NCBI GenBank assembly: GCA_905250125.1
Contig: CAJNOL010000337.1
Location: 93,368-157,367 of the forward strand
Direction of reading: 5' to 3'
Source: Rotaria sordida
Lineage: Eukaryota; Rotifera; Eurotatoria; Philodinida; Philodinidae
Length of the DNA: 64,000 nucleotides
The first letter of the stretch is position 1. Every line of letters starts with the position of its first letter. Positions 39,901 through 51,900 of this stretch are shown piece after piece. The notes below the pieces were generated by a model, which was not told the DNA's origin, did not search any database, and was given only the letters and a program-made list of their open reading frames with translations. Position numbers and translations under genes: made by a program.

Positions 39901-42900
39901 TTCTTTCTTCTAGTAATAAAATCGAAATCTAAATATGATTTATCATCTCAAATAATAATTAATCAATTTATTAAAGATATTAATACAAATATTGAAACAA
40001 GTATTAATTCAATATCTAAATCATTGATAAAAAAAAAAATTAATTATAAATCTCAAAGAAAATATTCTTATAATAAATATAAATTAAAAACATCTCATTC
40101 AATAATATTACATAATAAAAATCATTTAAAATATTCTTTATTTCCAACAGTACCAAAATGTTTTAATGAATATTTTCAAATAAATTTTAATTCATTATTA
40201 GATAAAAAAATATCTAATAAATATTTTCAATTAAATATATTTGATTCAAATTTATTTCAATGGGAAATATTTAATTTAAATCAATATGAAAATTTTTTTT
40301 GTCGAAAAAATTCTTTATTATTATTTAATAATAATAATAATAAATCTCCTATACAAACATTTATATATTATATTCAATCTCAACGTCAATATGTACCATC
40401 AAAATATTCATCATGGAATATTTTCTTTCCTAATTATAATCCATTAAAATTTTCATTAAAAAATTTAAAATCAAATTTAAATTTTAATATTAAAAATCCT
40501 TATGGACGTACAGGTTTAATTGGTCAAAGTTTATTAGAAAATTTTGGTCCTAATCGTTATATAATATCATTAATAATTATAGAAGAAAATAATAAAAAAT
40601 ATATTTTATTAATAAAAAATCAATATGAAAAATGGGAATTACCTAAAACTAAAAATCTTAAAAAAAATCTTCATTATCATACACTTGATATAGTTTATTT
40701 AGATCATCCATTAAATACAGATAATACATGGATTGAAATTCAAATAATTCTTATTAAAAATTCTTATAAATATTTTCATAAAAAAACTTGGTTTTTAATC
40801 AATTATTTACATAAATTAAATAATATTGAACATTTTGATTTTAATTTAATTCAATTTTATATATAGACTAATTACACACAATATATTCAATCATTGTGTC
40901 CATTATATTCGGATAATAATATGCCTTAGGCAAATTTATCCATTCAGTTTTTCTTTTTTTTGTATTCAAAGATCAAATTTTTTTTTCCTCGCATATTCAC
41001 TTATCGAATGCATTAGACTTTCAATGACATTCACACATGATTTAACTAGGACTAGAAATATAAACTTACATTTTATCTCGCTTATTGAATATAGTACAAT
41101 AATCAATAATAAATAGAAAAAACCTTGTTCGTACTCATCAATATTGATAAGATTTGTTTGAAAAAAAAAAAAAAATTTTCTTTTTGATTAATATAGACTT
41201 TTTTTATTTTTTTTTTTTTGGTGTATTCTCTTTCACTTCATTTTGTCGGTCAAGTTTTTTCTTATGTTGTAAAATAAGAATTAGTTAGATGTCTGTCACG
41301 CACTAAAATAGAAGAACGGCAACTTCCGACAAGCATACATAGTAAATTGGGCATTACTTTTTACTAGTTCTTTTATATGGACGATCGTGACCTATGACAT
41401 ATATGGATGATGCAAGAAGCAAAAAAAAACAAGTTTTCCCAGCAGCTACTAAGAGTAAATTAGATACAACATCTTGTTTGAAAACATCACCAGCCGGACA
41501 ACAATCAATTGAGCTAACCTTATTATACGCTTTAACGCATTGCACAACTTACATACATTCTTTTTATTTAATAAGATCTTCTTACTAGCGAATAAAACAA
41601 AAAGAAAAAATGTATCCACCTGAATTGTCCTATAAACTCATTTATCTTCATACAGGATGTATATTTTCACTGTGGAAGTCTATATAAAAGTAGACAATTA
41701 TTGATAGACACATCACTACCCCCAACCAGGAGGCAATACAGTAGAGTACGACTGACTATGATTACTATTACTTCTTCTGTGTAAGTAAAAGCGAAGAGAA
41801 GAAAAAAAAAGTCGAGAATTGCATAAGAACTTTCATTATTGATTTCTGTGTGTTTGCTAGAGTAGTTGTGCTACTACTGTGTTACTGATGGTGATGAGCG
41901 TACATCGGCAAGATAACGGAATATTTTTTTCCATCATCTTTTTCCCTTCATCACAATTATTGCTCTTGACTATATAAGAAAGAGATAAAATATAAAAAAA
42001 AAACGCAATGAATAAAGAAAAGTAATGTTTCTTCACATTTTCTTTTCTTTTTTTTTTTTCGAGCATTAAGGGCGTGTCCAGTGATCATCATCATGATGAT
42101 CAATTACTTTTCATTCATATACACGCTAAGTAATCTCTCTCTCTCTCTCTCTTTCTATCTCTCGTATTAGAATATCTCTACACAAATTATAAATAATATA
42201 ATGCTAAGAAGAATGATTAGGATTTTCTTTTCGTTTCACTCACGAAAATCTTCTTTTGGTACTGTAAATATATATGGTACACTTGGTTTTCCATCGCCTT
42301 TTTTTGTAAAAGCTTTTACTTGTGCATGATATGTTGTACCAGGTGTTAAATTACCAATAATATCCCAATATTCTTTACCAATTGTACCTTCATAATTACG
42401 ATGTACAATAGGCGGTTGTAATGATAATGGCGCAAATACAATAACATAAAAACCTTTTATCATTCCACCAAGTAATGAGATATCATCGGGATTATTTTTG
42501 TCGAGTGGATATATCCATGATATATTTGCTGATGTTTGATTAATCACATAAGCGCTTACATTAATTGGTGCAACAAGTGGAACTAGAATTAATAATAAGA
42601 CGAATATTGACCACATACGAATTGCTTGACTGACTGATGTTGGCGTTGTTCAAAACAGATCGAGCAGATCTACGACAACCGACTGTTTCTTTTCTCCCTT
42701 TTTTCTTGTTCTTTCCTTAACATTCACCATCATCTATCCGAAATTATTTTCCCTTCTTTTTTGCTCTCTCACTCTTTTTTCCTTGTTCTCCTTCATTGTC
42801 TCTCGCTAGTTCTCTCTCTCCCCCCTCGTCTCTTCTCATACTCTGAAATAACCATGATAGGAAAGAAGAACAGTTTATTCTATTTATTTCATCATCTTTT

Positions 42901-45900
42901 CTTCGACGACGACTTCTTCATTAGAAGATCTCCACCCCCTTCTATATTACAAAATGAGAACGAAAGGGAACACATTCTTATTGCTATGTTATTTGAGAAA
43001 TTATCATTTCCGCCGATCATCCGATACCGAGCTCAAGCTTTAAAAGCACGCTAACGAAAAAATCGAGTAATATTTATTAAGCATCGGTTGCTCATTTCTT
43101 TTTTCTATTCCGTTTTTTTCTTTTTGTTTCACATATTTTATGGTCTAATGATGATCTATAATATGAGATGTTCAAGCGTTAGATTGTCACTTAAATGAAT
43201 GAAAGAACAACACATTCTTATATATATATATATATATATGTACATAAATAGACGACAAGAACATTGATGATATATTTATTAATTGTGGCATTTCAAATAA
43301 TATAGGATATAATCATCCTCCAATGGGACAGATAAAATGGACAGTTGTCCGTCTGTCTGACCATTATGTTTACTAATGAAATGAATAGTAAGAAAATGAG
43401 AAGATCAATTGCCACTGTCATTCTAAATTAGTTGATTAATTCTTCTCCGTTAAACTATAAGACAAATAATTAGCTCATCTTATCCGTTTCTTTTGTTACG
43501 AATAACTCATCATTGTTCTTTCTTTCTTTTTTTTTTCTTTACATGGTTGTCAGTTGTTTGTAATTCATACAAAAGTAATATGTTAGTTTTAAGTAATAGG
43601 CAGTTAGTTGCTCTTTTATCATTTTTCATACTTATTTTATGAACGAGTGAACAAGTGAAATGTAGAAGGAAATGAACCTTGAATGTGTCATCTTCCGCTA
43701 ACAAAATGCAGTTGTCTTCTTGTATACAATGCAACCAGGCATAGTTGACACATCTTTTTCTTTTTTCTTCTTGTTGTGCTTCTCTCGCATTTTTCTTTTT
43801 TATTAAGAGTTTTTCAAGACTTGTTACTGTTATTGCTACCACTAAACTCATTTGTCGTCAGTAATAAAACCAACTAGTAACATCTATATTTATTCTGTTC
43901 TTTTTTGTTTCAAATAAAAAAAAACAAAGCCATAGCTTTGCATGAATCGATTCACTATAATTGGAAAAAAAGGTTAAATTATCACTATAATGTTGAAGAA
44001 ACAAGGATGATGTTGATGATGACAACAAATATATGTGTACTCTATTGGGAATTTCTTTTTTTACTTCATCATATTCATGATATCTATCATTGAAAAAAAT
44101 AGATCTTTGTATATTTCTAATAGATTTCTTAGTATTCGATTTCGTTACTATTTTTCCTGCATGAATAGTTTCACATATATGTTATATACATAAAAGAATC
44201 TATGTGCTAATGATTCAACGAAGCAGGTATATTACTATTTAATAGGATTCGGTATATATAAGCAATAAAGAAATCTTATTAGTAATTCCATATAGATTAT
44301 ACTTGCTATCCGATAATATATCCAAAATTTAATTTCTTCTTTTTTTTTTTTTTTTTTGGAATAATGATGAAAGGAAGTTTTATATGCTTTAATTGTTTAT
44401 TGCTTTGGTAACTATATACTTTATTTGATATAAAGGTCAATTTATATAGTGAGAAAAGAGTAGGTTCGATTTGACGATTATTAGTAGGCAAACTTGTACT
44501 TTTCTCATCTTGCGTCATTTTATTATAAGCAAAAAAAAAGAAGAAAAAAAAAAGATATGCTTACTATTCTCTAATTAATTAATTTACAAGTTTTCCACCG
44601 GAAAGAATTTTTTTTATAGAATGTTATATGATATTATATAAATATCTTTTGGTCGTTTAAAAAGAATTTAGAAAAAAGTAATCAAGATGAATCTCGTCAT
44701 TTCTAATATAAGACTTAATCAAAGCTAAAAAAGACGATTATATCAAAGAATATTTTTCTCCTTTCTACAAGGTTATTCTAAACGAACTCTAATTCTATAG
44801 GGGAACAAGAAAAGAGTTTGATTTGCTTTCTTTTTCTTTTTTGATAGAATATTTATTTTTAAACAAATTGTCGTTTTTGTATTAATTAAATAAAAAAAAA
44901 CAGCTAAATCAACATGAATCAATCAAAAAACGATTTCAACATATGAACGTATGTCAAATGATTGACGATCATCGAAAAAAAAAAATACTATATTTTAACT
45001 GTTGTAGCAATCGATATGATTGTCAAAATAAATATATATATATATATAGAACCGATTTTTTTTTTATTCATTTTAATCGAACAAAAAAAATAAAATAAAA
45101 TATGAATAATATCTATATGTTCTATTCGATCAAGTATAAGAGAACGAGAACTAAGTACTATTTATATTTTACTCATAAAAAGCTATCTTCTTAATAGAAC
45201 AAAAGAACATGTTATATGGATACTGCTCGAAGGTGCGTAATAGCAATCAATAAATAACCATTAATGTTTTGTTATTTGCATTAAATTTTAACACTTCAAA
45301 ATATACTTAAAATGAATATTCTTCATATTGATATTTGATAATTTAAAATAAATGATTGCAATTATAACGACATAAACACTCAATGATAAATTCGAATAAT
45401 TGATAATTTAAATTATCATATTTCGTTCAAAAATTTTTTTGTTTTTTTCTAATGAAACTTGCAATTCAAATCTTTTAATAATTATGTATAGAATTTATAC
45501 ATCGTCTTAATTCTTTAAAATTAAATCTTAATTTAAAATTATTCTATTTTCGAGTTCAAATAATGTTGATCTTATGAAAAAACGTTTTCCAATTGATAAA
45601 TTACGTTTTGAGTCGATATCAAGGTTGTCGATGTCCTTGGAGGGAGAAAGAATGAAACTTATCGTGACTCGGTCCCTCCTATAATAGACGACCTGCCATT
45701 AGATTAGACCTCTCTAATCCTATTCACCTCGCAACAACATTGACTGCTTATTTTTAACCTATAATAGACAAATGAACTATGAATATTCTCAAAAGAGTTA
45801 AGACCCTTAGCTTATTGCTATGGAGAATGTCGTGGTAACAAAAAACATTGATTTTCGAATTTCGACTTGAAACTTTGTAGAGACGTAGACCTTAATCCTT

Positions 45901-48900
45901 AAAAGCCGAATGTATTTTCCAAAGAACATTATGATAGTTGATTTAATAACTTGTCTCATTTAGAAGTCAGTTTACATGCATTTCTTTTTTTTTTCGGTTA
46001 AAAAGTTCATTAGATTATCGCTATTCGTTTTTTAAATGTAGGATTTTGTTACATGTTTCAAATAAACCATCATAATATCCCATGAGAGAAATATTAGACT
46101 TTTAAGAATAATGAGAATAATTTATTGTGAAAATTTCAGATCTCTTTGTTACTTCTATACTATGATAAAAACGTGCATTTTCGATTAACGATCGATTAGA
46201 TGTTCTTATTTCAAGATAGAAGCAAATTAAACGATGTGAAATGATTGTTATTAAGATTTATTTCTATAGAAAGTTTCAAGTTGAAATTTGAAAATTAGTT
46301 TTTCTGTTATCAGAGCATTTTGTTCATAATCTCCTGTAAAAAATGTATGTAATATTTCGATAGTCAGAAGCTAAGAACTTGAATTATTTTCAAGATATTT
46401 ATAGCTCATTTAATTATATAGAATTCACATTATCTCGACTAAAAAAAAAGTGATTTATTAGTTTGGAAGATTTTTCTTGTCAAACATTTATTTTAGAATA
46501 TTAGAAATAATCAAAATAAAAATTTTAGTTGACATTCTATATTGATCTAATAAAAAAACAAATAGATTTAATTTAATAATCTGATAAAATTTGTATACAA
46601 AAACTCCCATGTGAATATAAAATCATTTACATTATAAATAAAAAAGATCGATAAAAATATAAATAATTATCATCATATAAAAATTTTGTTATTTCAAACA
46701 AAAGATTTCATATTAATCTCATTTTTCATTGTATATTATATCTTAACTATGTAATAGTAAACCTCGTAGGAGAGCACAAAAACAAAAAGGAGTAACATAT
46801 CCAATTAAGATTTTTAAATGAAAATTGAAACTTATAATAAGAAATAATATCTATAGATTTCCTTTTTTTTAATTTCTAAAAATGGATTATCTATCTATTT
46901 GAAGATAAAATGTATTATTTAGTTGATAATTTTCATCTATTCTTTCATGATTAGATGTCACTTAAAGTTTTAAAAATAGATTTAAGTTTTCATTCGATGA
47001 TGAAGCACTTTTTTAACAATCTTAATCTTATTTTAGGCTTCGATATCATAAGTGAACTAAAAGTAGTTCTTATTTATTCTATTGATTCTGCATATTATTC
47101 ATACTAACATGATTGTTGATCAAGAAACCTTTTAATTTAAATTAAGTTCAAATAGAATATTCAGTCTTAAAAAAAAAAAAAAAGAAATTGTTATTTCTAT
47201 TCGATCTATTATTCTAATCCTGATAAAACAAATTTTGTTTTTTGTAAAACTATGTATAAGAATTAACTCATTAGTATTCCCTTGAAAGTAATATCAGATT
47301 AAATGCCTTTTGGATTGCTAAAGATTAAGTTACTCAAAAAAAAAAAATGTTTTTTTTTCCCTATATTTTATACATATATATAGATGAATGGTTTCTCTTC
47401 TTTCTTCTCAATTTAAGAAACTTATAAAAATAAACTCTTTTTTTGAATTACACTCTACAATAAAATATGAAATTCAAAAAAAAAAAAACCAAAAAATTTC
47501 TATCGAAAATTTTCTTCTCGAAATTTATTTAATCAATAATATGAAAATTTCCATATCTCTTGACATTCTTTTCTTTTTCTAATCAATTTTCTTTTATATC
47601 TTATTCAATAATCAATATAATCTGAATATGATATTGATTACATTCCTCTCAAGTATCAATCTTCAAGAAAACAAAAGTTCGAATATAAAAAAAACAATGA
47701 AAATACTCAAGTATGTTCAATCGAAAATTCATTATCGATCAAAGATTTCTCAAACGTAAGACAATAGTTACATATATATGATTTCTTTGATTCTATCACG
47801 TACAAACAAGTTTTTTTTGTTTTTTTTTTTTTTCTTATATCTGTCTAGACATTACCATTACCAATCAGTCAAGCATTATTTTATTTGAACAGGAAGTTAC
47901 CTGTTTCATCTGTTGTTACTTCAATACGTGTTGATGGTCCAGATGAATCAGTAAATGATGAATTTAAATAAGCTTGTAAAATAATTTCATATTTTGTTAT
48001 TGGATGAAGTTCATTTAAAAAAATTTCTGTTTTATTTGTTTGTTTAACAATCCATGATTGATTTGATTTAACAGGACGATATTTTATTGTATAACCATAT
48101 ATTGATGATGATAAACGTGTTGGTTTTGTCCATGATAAACGTATAAAATCTTTATCAGTTGCTAATATACGTATATTATTTGGTGTTTGTGCAAAATTTT
48201 TTGTTATAAAAATTAATATTGTATAAAAAATGATTAAATAAAACATTTGTTTATCGATAGACAAAAGCAACAAGGCAAAAAGAAAAATAGAAAAGCTTAT
48301 CTAGACAAAATTTATGGATTAGAAAAGAAAAAAAATAACAAAATAGATAATTATTTATTTAAATTAGAAACAAACATGTACAAATAGATTTAGTTGAAAC
48401 TGGACAATGGTGTCAAGATCAAACGAGAAAATGTATCATGATTATTTGTAATCAATTTTTTTTTTTCTGGCATATAAAAACATGAGAAAGAACGGAAACA
48501 GAATGGAAGAAGCACGACCTCGATCATCATCATCGATGCGGTCCGAGAGAAAGAGAGAGAGAGAGAGAGCGAGGGAGAGAAATATTGCTTTAACTTAATT
48601 GCATTGTCCTCGATACATACTGTTTATCCTATATGTGTCGAGCGATGAAAAAAAAAAAGAAGAGAGAACAGAAAAAAAAGACAGAAAAAAAAAGAAGAGA
48701 AAAAGGACGAGTATATCGAACCATAGTCAGTCTAATTATTCAAATAATATTTAATTCATTTCTCTCAACAAGTACAACTGACAAACATTTCTTATCACAC
48801 ACACATATCTATTAATCCAATGATTTCTTAATGCGATAGTCTTTTAATTAGAAAATTTTTCTTTCAAAAAATACTTTGCATGTGACACATATTATATGAA

Positions 48901-51900
48901 ATAGTCTTTCATTTTTTTTTTCTTAGATAAATCTATTCTAATATTCCATATATGTATATCATGCAATGTAAAAATGTCGTGTTTCTTTGATAATTGCATG
49001 CTGAGTATGCATATGTGCTCATTAATTGTCAAACACCTGCTTTTTATAAAATTGTACAGCACGCATACTGAGAAATAAAACAAAAAAAAAAAAGAAAGAA
49101 AGAAAGAAAGAAAATCAAATCACATTATGCATCATTTATCTTTTCTTAACATCGACATTCCATCAACTCGATTGTTCCCCTTTTTTTTTTTTTCATTTTC
49201 TTCTTCTTACTTTTCCATTCATTATCATTAATTTTCTTTTTTTTTTTGTTTCTTTAAAATTACAGATTTTCAAACAACAATATTTGAATAGTTTTCTCTT
49301 TATTCGTACACACGGTTTTCTTTTCTTTTTTTTTCTACTATTCTCTCAATTCATTGAAAAAACATTGAGATTTATATACAATGTAATAATTATCTATCCT
49401 TTCATAAATAGTTAGACAATGATGAAATTAAACTAAGAAAAACTAGATCAGACACATCATAGTACGCTCTTATGAACAATTGATAGGAAATAGAAAAAAA
49501 AATCAGCCTTGACATATAATTTCCATTATAAAATCAATTGATTTTGAATATGATCTTGCGATACAAAAAAAAAATCTAAATTAATTTATCCTACCATATT
49601 TTCTTGTTAGAGTACAATAAATAGCTGGTTGTGTCATTGGTAAATGATTTTGATTTTGATCAATAATAGCTAAATGTAATCTTAATATATGATTTAAATT
49701 ATAATTTAAATTAAATAATGAACTATTAAATTCATATTTATATAAATCATATGATTGTTGTTTATTAATTGATAAAAAATTAATTGGTATTATTAATTGT
49801 CGTATTAAATCATCATTATTTTCTGTTATATCAAGATAATATAAGATATATTTATTTATATAAAAACGTGATTCATAATCAATAGTCCATTGAATAGAAA
49901 ATAATTGATTAATATCATCAGATGTACATTGAAATTTATCTATAGTTGATATTAAATTATGATTTGTTAAACTACGATTAATTATATGAAAATCACTTAA
50001 TATTGAACCTTTAGCATTAACACTAGCAATACGAATAAAAAGAATTGATATTTCTGATTTTGAAAGTTTTAATATATAAAATGGATATGTTCGAACAATT
50101 TGATGAGACCATTTATCAAATGGTATTGATGTATTTGTTGTATAATAGAGGATGTAATGCTAAAATAGTAAATAGATATATGCTCTATAAAATAGTTCAT
50201 AATATTAATAATCAAACATGATAATTAATTCTTTTAAAAGGAATGAATAAGTTAATCTATCAATATTTTGCAAATTCAAAATATTAATAGTTTTTAAAAA
50301 ATTTTCGTTTTTTTTTTCTTCTGCTTAACCTTAAAAATCCGGTCAACACTTTAGTGAAAATTTGCCAATTGGCCTCTTGTGTCATCGACCCACCCTCTAA
50401 CCTTGACAACCTCGACACACTCTTGATCAATCATTTTCATTCTTTGAGTCAATTAATCTTTTGAATCAACGCATTGTCAAGATAAAAGCATGAATACTCT
50501 TGTTTAGAAATGTATGAGACCACAGAGAAAAAAATTCCGGGATCGAGATCGGCATCACTTGAAAGAGAAATTGCTGGAACTACGGTCGGAACTACGAGAA
50601 AAAAAAATTTACTAGTACTGAGACTCAAGGTTATTGTACAATATTCTTTGATTTTAAGTAAATTATCTTATAAATCATTTGAATTAGAACATAATTCAAG
50701 AGAGTGAGAGGATCCGAAAGAGTATTAATCGTCGATTAAATAAACAGAGTATCGAAAAATTATTTTAGATATGATACGAATAAATTCTGAAAACAGTTTT
50801 CTCTTAGCCGAGACTAAAAACACTAAGTTTCGCACATTTCTATTCTTGTCTATTAAAAAACTAAAGTAACCTATCAGGATAAAAAATTTCTCTCTCTGAA
50901 ATTTATGCATACTTTTCGATCTATTGAAAAGATTTTCACTCAACACAGATATTTCTATTTCTATTTGAATTTACTTGTCTTATTGTTATTTACTATACAA
51001 CAATCATTATGATATGAACTTTCAAAAAGAGAATTTATGAAAAATATAATAAGATTTTATTGTGTATGAATAAGATAATCATACAATATGCTATAATAAA
51101 CTTCTAATTTCAATGAATCTATAAGATATAATGATAGATTTTTTTTTTCAAATAAGAAATGACATATTAAAATTGGTTTATTAGAAGAGTAACATGTTCT
51201 TTTTATTTTTCGGGTCACTACCTGAATATTATTATGTTGATAGTATTTTTGAGAAATTTATTGTATTAATCTGTTGGTTATGTTTTCTATATTATACAAA
51301 ATTTATTTATACTGAAAAACATAGAATTCTATTAGAATATTGAATAAAAAAAAAAAAGAAAATATAATCTAAATCTTAATAATTAATAACAACTAAGATT
51401 TCATTTATTTTAATCATATGAATATTTCATTGTAAAATAAATCCAACAATTATCCCTACTTATTTCAACTATTTATAATTATCATAAAACCATAATTTCT
51501 CTATTTATTGAGAGAATTATAATTAAAGTAGCTAAATATAGTAAAATATTTTAATATAACTTCTATTTTCTTACAAAATTAGGTCCATTAGTAGAATTAG
51601 GTGGTGTCCAATGAACAACTATAGATGTTTCATTCCAAACATAACCATGAAGATGATCAATTTTTTCTGGTATTGTTTCAAGTGTTTTAATAATAATTGA
51701 ATCAGAATAAGCTGATGGTGTAGCACCAATAAAACCTTTTATTCGAAATTCATATTTTGTATATGGAATTAAATCAATCATCTAAATAGAAAAATTACAA
51801 GCTTTAAAAAATTCATCTTTTTTTTTTTTCTATTTCTTTTTACTCGAAATGTGAAACTATAACGTGTTGTACGTGGATCAATAAGTACTTGTTTATAATC

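Noticed and set aside
44456-44490. Possible tRNA T-arm (GGTTCGATTT)
   Set aside because: No matching acceptor, D or anticodon arms around it. No convincing tRNA was found anywhere in the window.
45610-45680. Possible inverted similarity between 45623-45650 and 50390-50420 (AAGGTTGTCGA-like words)
   Set aside because: Only a dozen bases match; could be chance.
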